This document shows, one piece after another, positions 1 through 5,128 of a stretch of 5,128 bases of DNA. The notes under the pieces are model-generated. The model ran no database searches, was not told where the DNA came from, and worked only from the letters and a program-made list of their open reading frames with translations. Positions within the stretch are counted from its first letter, which is position 1; each line of letters starts with the position of its first letter. This DNA is from an uncultured Collinsella sp. (GTDB lineage: Bacteria > Actinomycetota > Coriobacteriia > Coriobacteriales > Coriobacteriaceae). Both the position numbers and the translations under genes were made by a program. The stretch covers positions 1 to 5,128 of the forward strand of contig CABTZM010000149.1 in NCBI GenBank assembly GCA_902489295.1, written 5' to 3'.

Positions 1-33
1 GGCATGACCAGAAGGTCTATGCCTTGCCTTTTT
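1..33 (+). terminator. Rho-independent terminator of an upstream gene
   Basis: GGCATGACC (1-9) pairs with GGTCTATGCC (14-23) around a four-base AGAA loop, with one bulged T in the right arm. A T-rich tract (TTGCCTTTTT, 24-33) follows. This is the form of an intrinsic terminator read on the plus strand. The bases TTGCC after the right arm could pair with sequence just left of the window, so the stem may be longer than what is visible. It probably ends the transcript of a gene outside the window and insulates the transporter operon that follows. Confidence 0.65.
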
Positions 34-200
34 CATGCTAACTTGTTCGCTCTGGGTGGCGCCCGCTGGCATTGCCAAAACATCGACGCTCCCAATGACT
101 ACCGTGTGTCTATTAATTTTTCGAGCTTGTGCTGCGCTGCTGGTCGCTGGCGTATATCCTGTTAAGTCGTCAGCATACGATTCAACAGGGAAGGCAGATT
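34..200 (+). other. Upstream leader region, no gene seen
   Basis: This stretch between the terminator and the first gene holds no supportable coding region. Short AT-richer patches occur (TATTAATTTTT near 111-121 and GTATATCC near 152-159), but neither has a -35 box at a standard 16-18 base spacing, so no promoter is called. The promoter and any operator of the transporter operon should nevertheless lie here, because a terminator precedes it and the operon starts at 201. Confidence 0.5.
187..194 (+). promoter_or_regulatory. Ribosome binding site for the binding-protein gene
   Basis: AGGGAAGG lies six bases before the ATG at 201. It decides the start: the longer open frame beginning at a GTG at 129 would add 24 residues that do not fit a signal peptide, whereas the ATG at 201 gives a normal export signal. 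Confidence 0.75.
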
Positions 201-1127
201 ATGCATTCTCCCCATCAACGCGACGCGCATCCACAGCCGGTATGCAGCCGTCGCATCTTTTTGGGTAGCGCTCTCGCTGCGAGCGCTTCTGTCGTCGCCG
301 GCGCACTTGCCGGCTGCCAGCGTCCCTCCACGCTGGAAGTAGTTCAGTCCACGACGGGCGGCGGTCGCGACGACCTGTCCGATTCTGTGATCGGCAAGGA
401 TAAGATCCGCATCGGCATGGAGGCGGCCTACGCCCCGTACAACTGGCAGGTTTCCGAGGCCAGCGAGTTCACGATCCCCATCGACAACGTGCAGGGCGCC
501 TATGCCGATGGCTACGACGTGCAGATCGCCAAGATCGTCTGCAAGGCTCTCGGCGGCGAGCCCGTTGCCGTCAAGCAGAGCTTCTCGGGCCTTATCGACT
601 CGCTCAACAACGGCCAGATTGACCTCATCATCGCCGGCATGAGCGCCACGCCCGAGCGCGAGGAGTCCGTCGGCTTTTCCGACCCGTACTTCATTGGCTA
701 CTTTGGCCTGTTCGTAAAAGAGGGCTCGCCCTACCAAAACGCCACCAAGCTCAGCGACTTCAGCGGTGCCACGGTGCTCGGCCAAAAGGACACCATGCTC
801 GATACCGTCATCGACGAGATTCCGGGCGTTGTGCACAAGAACCCGGTCGATTCGGTCCCCACGGTGTTCTCGAATCTGCTGCAGGGCACGTGCGACGCCG
901 TGACCTACAACACTGAGAACGAAAAGGGCTATATGGCCCAAAATCCCGGTATCGTCCCCATCCACTTTGCCGAGGGCGAGGGCTTTAAGCAGGAGGTCAC
1001 GGCGAATGTCGGTTGCCGCAAGGGATCGGACAAACTGCTTAAGCTCATCGACAAGACACTCAAGGGCATTAGCCAAGAGGAGCGCGACCAAATGTGGGAC
1101 GCGTGCCTCGACCGTCAGCCGGCATAG
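201..1127 (+). CDS. Amino acid ABC transporter substrate-binding lipoprotein (SBP_bac_3 family)
   Basis: This 308-residue protein is the extracellular binding component of a polar amino acid ABC importer. Residues 1-39 form an export signal with a twin-arginine motif (SRRIFLG, 16-22), a mildly hydrophobic core and a lipobox LAGC, so Cys39 is the likely lipidated residue anchoring the mature protein outside the membrane. A low-complexity linker (about 40-65) precedes the two-lobed family 3 domain (about 66-300). Family landmarks are the start of lobe 1 (KIRIGMEAAYAPYNW), GYDVQIAKIVCKALGG (104-119), and IIAGMSATPEREESVGFSDPY (143-163, written here as a motif region), where Arg153 should bind the ligand carboxylate. 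The region GTCDAVTYNTE (229-239) corresponds to the lobe 2 ligand site, but the position usually Asp or Glu appears to be Asn237. The ligand cannot be named from sequence. The permease gene starts nine bases after the stop codon, so the two are probably co-transcribed and co-translated. Confidence 0.9.
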   Translation: MHSPHQRDAHPQPVCSRRIFLGSALAASASVVAGALAGCQRPSTLEVVQSTTGGGRDDLSDSVIGKDKIRIGMEAAYAPYNWQVSEASEFTIPIDNVQGAYADGYDVQIAKIVCKALGGEPVAVKQSFSGLIDSLNNGQIDLIIAGMSATPEREESVGFSDPYFIGYFGLFVKEGSPYQNATKLSDFSGATVLGQKDTMLDTVIDEIPGVVHKNPVDSVPTVFSNLLQGTCDAVTYNTENEKGYMAQNPGIVPIHFAEGEGFKQEVTANVGCRKGSDKLLKLIDKTLKGISQEERDQMWDACLDRQPA

Positions 1128-1132
1128 GGAGG
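1127..1132 (+). promoter_or_regulatory. Ribosome binding site for the permease gene
   Basis: GGGAGG overlaps the last base of the preceding stop codon and lies four bases before the ATG at 1137. The overlap suggests translational coupling between the binding protein and the permease. Confidence 0.65.
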
Positions 1133-1136
1133 CAGC

Positions 1137-2285
1137 ATGAAAGCCATCAACCGTCTGGCCTCCTTTATCAAGGCCGACCACCGTTATGTATACCTGGGCA
1201 CGAGCGTCATCGCGGCGCTCGGCCTGGCGTTTAGCCAGCGCAACCCCACACCGCTGAGCTTCTTAGCCCCCACCGGTATCTTCCAGGATTGCCTTTGGGC
1301 GATTCTTTGGGCCTGGATTGTCGTGTCGGCAGCGGCGCTTGTCACCAAGCTTATGCACTGGAGTGACTATCGCGAAAAGTCGCCGTTCGCATCCGAGCGT
1401 TTCCGCCGCGGCGCGCGCCTGGGTAGCTATGTTGTGGTCGCTATCGCGGCGATCTTCTTTATCGACCGTTGCGTCATGTCGTTTATCGACCTGGTGCAGG
1501 TGAGCATTGTCTCGGATTCCAACCCCAGCGACTTTTTGTCGAGCCTGGTCTACATGACCTACAAGAGTGGCGACTTCTTTATCCGCGGTATCGAGATCAC
1601 CATCGCGCTTGCGACCTTCGGTACCGTCATCGCATTCTTCCTGGCGCTGCTCTTTGTGTTCCTGCGTATTCAGACCTTTGACCGCGTGGACAACGACCTG
1701 GTGCGCTTCTTTAAGAGTATCGGCCGCGGCTTTGCGACCATCTACTCCACCATCGTGCGCGGCACGCCCATGATGGTCCAGGGCCTGCTCATCTATTACG
1801 CGGGCTTTACCGTTTTGCGCGGCATGGGCTTCGAGACCGCTCAGGCCAACCAGATCTGGAGTACCTTCACCGCCGGCCTCGTCACCATCTCGCTCAACTC
1901 CACCGCCTACATGATGGAGGTCCTGCGCGGCGGCATCGAGTCCATCGATCCCGGCCAGGCCGAGGCAGCGCGCTCGCTGGGCCTGTCGCAGTGGCAGGCC
2001 ATGCGCAAAGTCGTGTTCCCCCAAGGCATTAAAAACGCGATTCCGGCGCTCACCAACGAGCTCATCATCAACATTAAGGACTCGTCGGTGCTCTCGGTCA
2101 TCGGCGTGTTCGACCTTATGTACGCTACTACCACCGTCGCCGGCGTGTACTACCGCCAGATGGAGGTCTACTGCGTGGCGCTTGTGGTCTATCTGATCCT
2201 GACGCTCGTGGCGAGCCGCCTGCTCGAGGCCTTTGGCAAAAAGCTCGGCGCCGAGGCTCCGGCCACGCTGCCCAGCTCTAACTAG
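1137..2285 (+). CDS. Amino acid ABC transporter permease (HisM/GlnP type) with N-terminal extension
   Basis: This 382-residue inner membrane protein is the channel subunit of the importer. The C-terminal two thirds (about 150-370) is a typical polar amino acid permease domain: a first helix at about 150-176, the RGTP motif (208-211) in TIVRGTPMMVQ, a stretch ending in STAYMMEVLRGG, the EAA cytoplasmic loop (EAARSLG, 276-282, then FPQ at 294-296) that docks on the ATPase, NELIINIKDSSVLSV, and a last helix at about 343-362. Family members of this type are usually about 215-250 residues. Here roughly 145 extra residues precede the domain and contain about three hydrophobic segments (near 17-33, 50-70 and 97-117) joined by a charged loop (about 71-95). 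The extension is not a fused binding domain. Only one permease gene is present, so a homodimeric channel is likely. The next gene begins 22 bases downstream. Confidence 0.92.
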   Translation: MKAINRLASFIKADHRYVYLGTSVIAALGLAFSQRNPTPLSFLAPTGIFQDCLWAILWAWIVVSAAALVTKLMHWSDYREKSPFASERFRRGARLGSYVVVAIAAIFFIDRCVMSFIDLVQVSIVSDSNPSDFLSSLVYMTYKSGDFFIRGIEITIALATFGTVIAFFLALLFVFLRIQTFDRVDNDLVRFFKSIGRGFATIYSTIVRGTPMMVQGLLIYYAGFTVLRGMGFETAQANQIWSTFTAGLVTISLNSTAYMMEVLRGGIESIDPGQAEAARSLGLSQWQAMRKVVFPQGIKNAIPALTNELIINIKDSSVLSVIGVFDLMYATTTVAGVYYRQMEVYCVALVVYLILTLVASRLLEAFGKKLGAEAPATLPSSN

Positions 2286-2294
2286 GCTTAAGAC

Positions 2295-2300
2295 GAGGAG
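2295..2300 (+). promoter_or_regulatory. Ribosome binding site for the ATPase gene
   Basis: GAGGAG lies seven bases before the ATG at 2308 and selects that start over an in-frame upstream start at 2233, which lies inside the permease gene and would add 25 basic, non-conserved residues. Confidence 0.75.
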
Positions 2301-2307
2301 AATCATC

Positions 2308-3093
2308 ATGGCAGATACCGCCACTACCGGCACTGCGGCAGCCGTGCAAAACCAAGAGCCGCTTATCCGCGTCGAGGGCCTGCGCAAGAGCTTTGGCTCA
2401 CTCGAGGTACTCAAGGGCATCGACTTGTCCGTCAATCCCGGCGAGGTCGTCACCATCATCGGCGCCTCGGGCTCGGGCAAGTCGACGTTTCTGCGCTGCC
2501 TTAACCTGCTCGAGACTCCGGATGCCGGCCATATCTGGTTCCACGGTCAGGACCTTACTGCCGAGCGCTGCAATATCAATAAACTGCGCGAGGACATCGG
2601 CATGGTGTTCCAGGGCTTCAACCTGTTCAACAACATGGACGTGCTCGACAACTGCACGCTCGCGCCCGTCACGCTCAAAAAGATGAGCAAGGTCGAGGCC
2701 GAGAAGGTCGCGATGGAGCATCTGACGAGCGTGGGACTCGAAAAGTTCGCGCACGCCGCCGTGGGTCGCCTGTCCGGTGGTCAAAAGCAGCGCGTGGCCA
2801 TCGCTCGTGCCCTGTGCATGAATCCGCAGATCATGCTGTTTGACGAGCCGACCTCGGCGCTCGACCCCGAGATCGTGGGCGAGGTGCTCGAGGTCATGCG
2901 CAAGCTCGCTGCCGACGGCATGACCATGGTCGTCGTCACGCACGAGATGGCCTTTGCACGCACGGTGTCCGATCGCGTGGTCTTTATGGACAAGGGCGTG
3001 GTGCTCGAGGATGCCGCACCGGCCGAGCTCTTCGGCAACCCCAAGCACCAGCGCACCCGCGAGTTCCTCTCGCGTTATCTCGAGGACAAATAA
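2308..3093 (+). CDS. Polar amino acid ABC transporter ATP-binding protein (GlnQ/HisP type)
   Basis: This 261-residue cytoplasmic ATPase powers the importer encoded by the two genes before it. After a short Ala/Thr-rich leader (1-17) it has a complete nucleotide-binding domain: A-loop aromatic Phe29, Walker A GASGSGKST (52-60, with Lys58; the second position is Ala where Pro is more usual), Q-loop Gln102 in VFQGFNLF, the ABC signature LSGGQ (155-159) followed by KQRVAIARAL, Walker B IMLFDE (175-180) with Glu180 as catalytic base, D-loop SALD (183-186) and H-loop His212 in VTHEM. The length matches the usual 240-260 residues, and no C-terminal regulatory domain is present, unlike the methionine importer ATPases. 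All catalytic residues are intact. The specific substrate (glutamine, arginine, histidine or another) cannot be decided from this subunit, so no gene symbol is given. Confidence 0.94.
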   Translation: MADTATTGTAAAVQNQEPLIRVEGLRKSFGSLEVLKGIDLSVNPGEVVTIIGASGSGKSTFLRCLNLLETPDAGHIWFHGQDLTAERCNINKLREDIGMVFQGFNLFNNMDVLDNCTLAPVTLKKMSKVEAEKVAMEHLTSVGLEKFAHAAVGRLSGGQKQRVAIARALCMNPQIMLFDEPTSALDPEIVGEVLEVMRKLAADGMTMVVVTHEMAFARTVSDRVVFMDKGVVLEDAAPAELFGNPKHQRTREFLSRYLEDK

Positions 3094-3116
3094 CCGACCG
3101 CAAACACTTACGTTGC

Positions 3117-3141
3117 AGGGCCGCTCCCGTGGGGCGGCCCT
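3117..3141 (+). terminator. GC-rich hairpin between ATPase and peptidase genes
   Basis: AGGGCCGC (3117-3124) pairs perfectly with GCGGCCCT (3134-3141) around a nine-base loop. The stem lies 23 bases after the ATPase stop codon. The following bases (CGTCATCACAAT) contain no run of T, so this may be a weak or partial terminator, or a stabilising 3' end, that lets some transcription continue into the peptidase gene 24 bases further on. Confidence 0.55.
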
Positions 3142-3155
3142 CGTCATCACAATCG

Positions 3156-3161
3156 AAAGGA
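3156..3161 (+). promoter_or_regulatory. Ribosome binding site for the peptidase gene
   Basis: AAAGGA lies four bases before the ATG at 3166. An ATG at 3161 overlaps the site but is in another frame, so 3166 is the start. No promoter is evident between the hairpin and this site. Confidence 0.6.
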
Positions 3162-3165
3162 TGTC

Positions 3166-4593
3166 ATGGCCGAGGTTTGGCGCTTTTTTGCGCATGAGGA
3201 TGATTTTGCCGATATAGACGAGGCTGGTGCGTGCGAGCGCCTGGGCCGCGTGCTGCCGTTTCCGACCATTTCGAGCATGGATGCCGAGGCGGTGGACTGG
3301 CAGCCGTTCGACGACCTGCGCGCGTATATGCAGCGGGCCTGGCCGCACGTATTTGCGGCGGGTAAGGCTGAGCTCATCGATCATTCGTTGCTGGTGACGC
3401 TTTCCGGCTCCGACTCTGCCCTCAAGCCCGTTATGCTCATGGGTCACATGGACGTGGTCCCCGTGGTGCCGGGTACTGAGGCCGATTGGACGCACGCCCC
3501 CTTTAGCGGACATGTGGACGACGCCTACATTTGGGGCCGCGGTGCCATCGACATGAAAGACCAGGTCGCAGGTATTCTCGAGGCGGTTGAGTATGCGCTG
3601 GCGCACGGTTGGCAGCACGAGCGCACGCTGCTCCTGGCCTTTGGTCAGGACGAGGAGACGACGCAGTACGGCGCAGGCGCCATCGGCCGCGCGCTCGAGG
3701 AGCGCGGCATTGAGCTTGAGTACCTGATCGACGAGGGCGACTACCGCATCGTTCCGGCTGCCGAGTACGGCGCGGGCGAGGGCTGGCTTATGCATGCCGA
3801 TCTCGCGGAGAAGGGCTACGCCGATATCGTGTTGAGGACGCGTAGCGAGGGCGGACATTCTTCCAACCCCTACGGCGGCACGTCGCTCGAGGTGCTCGGC
3901 CGCGCCATCGCCGCAATCTGCGATATCGAATGGCCGACGCGCGTCACGGACCTGCTTGTCGCACAGCTCGTCGAGCTGGGACTCTGCACGGCCGACGAGA
4001 TTGCCTCCAACAAGGACGCCATCGTGCGCGAGTGCCTTGCCAGCAAGAAGCTCTATCCGCTCGTGACCACCACCTGTGCACCGACCCAAATCGAGGGCGG
4101 TAGCACCGGTGCTAACGTGATGCCGCAGGATATGTGGGCCAATATCAATTTCCGCATGCTCGAGGGCACGAGTGTGGCCGATGTCGTGGCCTGCTGCCGC
4201 GTCGCCGTTGCCGAGGCGGGGCTCGCCGACCGTGTCGAGATCGAGCTCGGTCCTGGCAGCTCCGAACCCTCGCCGTCTCCGCGCATCGGCGGACCGGGAC
4301 TCGAGACCGTCCGCGCCATCGCCGCCCGCTATTTCCGTGATCCAGAGGGGACGGAGGAAAACGGATCATCAGCGGCGGGCGGAGCTCCTATCGGTATCGT
4401 TCCCTCGACCGTGATTGGCGCGACCGATGCTGCCAACTACCAGCGCATTTGCCCCGAGTGCATTCGCTTCTCGGCCTTTGTGGTAGACGATGACGAGTGC
4501 GAGCGCGGTGTCCACGGCACCAACGAGCGCATCACCCGCCGCGCCTACCTCCAGGGCGTACGCTTTTTCATCGCTCTGCTTCAAACGCTCTAG
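3166..4593 (+). CDS. M20 family metallopeptidase, carboxypeptidase S type
   Basis: This 475-residue protein is a probable cytosolic, two-metal (zinc) hydrolase of peptides or N-acyl amino acids. It has no signal peptide. Metal ligands and catalytic residues are all in place: His94 and Asp96 in MGHMDVVPV, Asp129 in GRGAIDMKD, Glu163 (catalytic base) and Glu164 (ligand) in QDEE, Asp189 in LIDEG, and His450 in VHGTNERI. The catalytic domain (about 20-210 and 370-475) is split by the dimerisation lid domain (about 215-360), which begins with IVLRTRSEGGHSSNP carrying His231. The length and the DEG and HGTNER motifs fit the carboxypeptidase S / PM20D1 branch better than the shorter DapE or PepT branches. 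A Gly/Ser-rich loop (about 392-407) is the least conserved-looking part. It follows the ABC importer on the same strand and may share its transcript, which would suit use of imported or internal peptides, but the substrate is unknown. Confidence 0.9.
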   Translation: MAEVWRFFAHEDDFADIDEAGACERLGRVLPFPTISSMDAEAVDWQPFDDLRAYMQRAWPHVFAAGKAELIDHSLLVTLSGSDSALKPVMLMGHMDVVPVVPGTEADWTHAPFSGHVDDAYIWGRGAIDMKDQVAGILEAVEYALAHGWQHERTLLLAFGQDEETTQYGAGAIGRALEERGIELEYLIDEGDYRIVPAAEYGAGEGWLMHADLAEKGYADIVLRTRSEGGHSSNPYGGTSLEVLGRAIAAICDIEWPTRVTDLLVAQLVELGLCTADEIASNKDAIVRECLASKKLYPLVTTTCAPTQIEGGSTGANVMPQDMWANINFRMLEGTSVADVVACCRVAVAEAGLADRVEIELGPGSSEPSPSPRIGGPGLETVRAIAARYFRDPEGTEENGSSAAGGAPIGIVPSTVIGATDAANYQRICPECIRFSAFVVDDDECERGVHGTNERITRRAYLQGVRFFIALLQTL

Positions 4594-4599
4594 AATGTG

Positions 4600-4620
4600 A
4601 CAAAGCGACAGTCCCTTTGT
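4600..4620. repeat. Imperfect 21-base palindrome behind the peptidase gene
   Basis: ACAAAGCGAC (4600-4609) and GTCCCTTTGT (4611-4620) are inverted copies around a single central A, with one mismatch. The left arm could continue outward as AATGTG, but the right side changes abruptly to TAGCCG instead of the CACATT expected for a longer palindrome. As a hairpin it would be weak, so it is a doubtful terminator. The abrupt loss of symmetry next to the IS110 remnant suggests that it is a target site broken by insertion. Confidence 0.6.
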
Positions 4621-4645
4621 TAGCCGTTGGGTGTTCCTATAGTTT

Positions 4646-4651
4646 TGTCAA
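4646..4651 (-). promoter_or_regulatory. -35-like box at the IS110 3' end
   Basis: The minus strand reads TTGACA, a perfect -35 consensus, ten bases past the transposase stop codon and about 25-30 bases from the presumed element end. The nearby TATAGG is only four bases away, so the two cannot form a promoter as they stand. In IS110 circles a promoter for the bridge RNA is known to form across the joined ends, and this box would be in a plausible place for its -35 half. That role is inference. Confidence 0.35.
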
Positions 4652-4660
4652 CCGTCGGGG

Positions 4661-5031
4661 CTACTCCCGGTAGGGCACCCGGTCGCGCATCACGGCGTAT
4701 ATCGCCCTGAGCCGCTTCCTCGCGACGGCCTTGAGCGCCCGCCCGTGCCCCATGCCCCGCGCCCTGCAGGCCCGGTAGTACTCGCCGTAGCGCCCCGAGG
4801 ACCTCACCAGGCTGTTGCACGAGAAGATCAGCAGCGACTTGAGCCTCGCGTCGCCGCGCCTGGACGCCCTGACCGACCTCACCGACGTTCCGGAGCTCCT
4901 CACCCTCGGGGCTATGCCGCAGTACGAGGCCAGGTGGTCGTGGTCCGGGAACCTCCCGATGTCGACCGACACCGCGAGCTGCGCCGCGGTCCTCGGGCCG
5001 ATGCCGGGAACGGTGAGCAGGCACGCGTAGG
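4661..5031 (-). pseudogene. IS110 family transposase, C-terminal fragment interrupted by an IS3 element
   Basis: Reading the minus strand from about 5029 to the stop at 4661-4663 gives 122 residues beginning YACLLTVPGIGPRTAAQLAV. It is the transposase_20-like C-terminal domain of IS110 enzymes: a helix-hairpin-helix PGIGPRTA, LASYCGIAPRVRSSGTSV with the Ser-Gly region where the family's catalytic serine is placed, SRRGDARLKSLLIFSCNSL, YYRACRARGMGHGRALKAVARKRL and the ending YAVMRDRVPYRE. Full-length enzymes are usually about 350-420 residues, so the N-terminal RuvC-like DEDD domain and the linker are missing here. The frame has no stop before the window end, but upstream of about 5031 it encodes sequence unlike IS110, because it runs antiparallel across the IS3 end. 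The GTG at 4972 is a chance start within the domain, not the true one. The gene cannot make a functional enzyme. Confidence 0.85.
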
Positions 5032-5128
5032 TGGATTGGCAACACCTATTTGGACGATTCCGGGAGGGACAGCCCCGCTTCCCTGAACTCGACCGGCGAC
5101 ATGTAGCCCAGCGTCGAGTGGATCCTGA
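5032..5128 (-). mobile_element. IS3 family element, one end only
   Basis: The element starts at about 5032, where the plus strand reads TGGATTGGCAACACC, matching the TG with which IS3 family ends begin. It includes the OrfB C-terminus and about 14 bases beyond its stop codon, and continues outside the window. The other inverted repeat and the target duplication cannot be seen. If the boundary is right, the bases just outside (AGG at 5029-5031) should be duplicated at the far end. Confidence 0.7.
5046..5128 (-). CDS. IS3 family transposase OrfB, C-terminal end (partial)
   Basis: The minus strand encodes RIHSTLGYMSPVEFREAG and then LSLPESSK before a TAG stop (5046-5048); 26 full codons are visible. 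The R-HSTLGY-SP-EF pattern is the highly conserved tail of the IS3 family OrfB integrase (rve, DDE) domain. The catalytic DDE residues lie upstream, outside the window, so whether this copy is intact cannot be judged. It reads in the same direction as the IS110 fragment it interrupts. Confidence 0.88.
   Translation of the reverse strand, partial: RIHSTLGYMSPVEFREAGLSLPESSK

Larger units (their letters stand above)
4621..5031 (-). mobile_element. IS110 family element, 3' remnant
   Basis: This region carries the C-terminal part of an IS110 type transposase gene on the minus strand plus about 40 bases from its stop codon to the presumed element end. The short 3' noncoding end fits the IS110 subgroup, whose long noncoding, RNA-encoding end lies 5' of the gene, rather than the IS1111 subgroup, whose long noncoding end lies 3'. 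The left limit is placed where the palindrome ends (4620/4621) and is uncertain by several bases. The right limit is the junction with the IS3 element. Confidence 0.7.

Noticed and set aside
127..158. Possible promoter TTGTGC ... TATATC before the operon
   Set aside because: The spacing is 20 bases, beyond the usual range, and both boxes are imperfect. Not supportable without transcript data.
129..200. GTG start giving a longer binding protein
   Set aside because: No good ribosome binding site, and the added 24 residues would place non-signal sequence before the twin-arginine signal. The ATG at 201 has a strong site.
162..1181. Long open frame on the minus strand opposite the binding protein
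   Set aside because: It mirrors the codon pattern of the GC-rich gene on the other strand and resembles no family. The plus-strand protein has clear motifs.
2233..2307. Upstream in-frame start for the ATPase inside the permease gene
   Set aside because: It adds a basic, unconserved stretch overlapping the permease. GAGGAG before the ATG at 2308 fits better.
1263..2480. 405-codon minus-strand frame opposite the permease
   Set aside because: A His/Asp/Arg-rich composition typical of antisense frames in GC-rich DNA. The permease motifs on the plus strand are decisive.
2398..4089. 563-codon minus-strand frame across the ATPase and peptidase genes
   Set aside because: It spans two unrelated well-supported genes and the space between them, with no recognisable domain. 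A shadow frame.
4620..5045. 141-codon minus-strand frame over the IS110 region
   Set aside because: It is out of frame with the conserved IS110 domain and is Arg/Gly/Pro-rich, a frame shadow.
4745..5086. Plus-strand open frame across the IS110/IS3 junction
   Set aside because: It is antisense to two recognised transposase readings and crosses the insertion junction.
1..5128. CRISPR array, tRNA, rRNA or riboswitch
   Set aside because: No regularly spaced repeats, no cloverleaf or rRNA-like stretch, and no recognisable riboswitch core were found when reading both strands by eye.

Overview
The window looks like a stretch of chromosome from a high-GC Gram-positive bacterium. The best guess is a gut member of the Coriobacteriia such as Collinsella. 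This is inferred from the GC-rich third codon positions, the actinobacterial style of the proteins, a lipoprotein with both a twin-arginine motif and a lipobox, and the IS110 and IS3 type transposase remnants. No marker gene for taxonomy is present, so the assignment is moderate at best.

Layout. Bases 1-33 hold a hairpin followed by a T-rich tract, read as the terminator of a gene lying upstream of the window. Bases 34-200 hold no gene and no convincing promoter, only the leader and ribosome binding site of the first gene. Bases 201-3093 are a tight three-gene, same-strand operon for a polar amino acid ABC importer: a substrate-binding lipoprotein (201-1127), a permease with an unusual N-terminal membrane extension (1137-2285), and an ATPase (2308-3093). 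A GC-rich hairpin (3117-3141) with a poor T tract separates these from an M20 family metallopeptidase of the carboxypeptidase S type (3166-4593), which keeps all its expected metal and catalytic residues.

From about 4594 to the end the window is mobile DNA on the minus strand. An imperfect palindrome (4600-4620) abuts the 3' end of an IS110 family transposase gene, of which only the C-terminal part is present (stop at 4661-4663). That reading is interrupted near 5031 by the end of an IS3 family element, whose OrfB C-terminus (5046-5128) runs off the window. The simplest reading is an IS3 element inserted into an older IS110 element, which had itself landed in a palindromic site behind the peptidase gene.

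How the genes work together. The lipoprotein captures an amino acid or similar small ligand outside the membrane, the permease and ATPase import it, and the cytosolic peptidase may release amino acids from peptides or N-acyl amino acids. The link between importer and peptidase rests only on adjacency and shared strand. No clearly new biological system is visible. The most interesting part is the IS110 end with its disrupted palindrome and a -35-like box at the element end.
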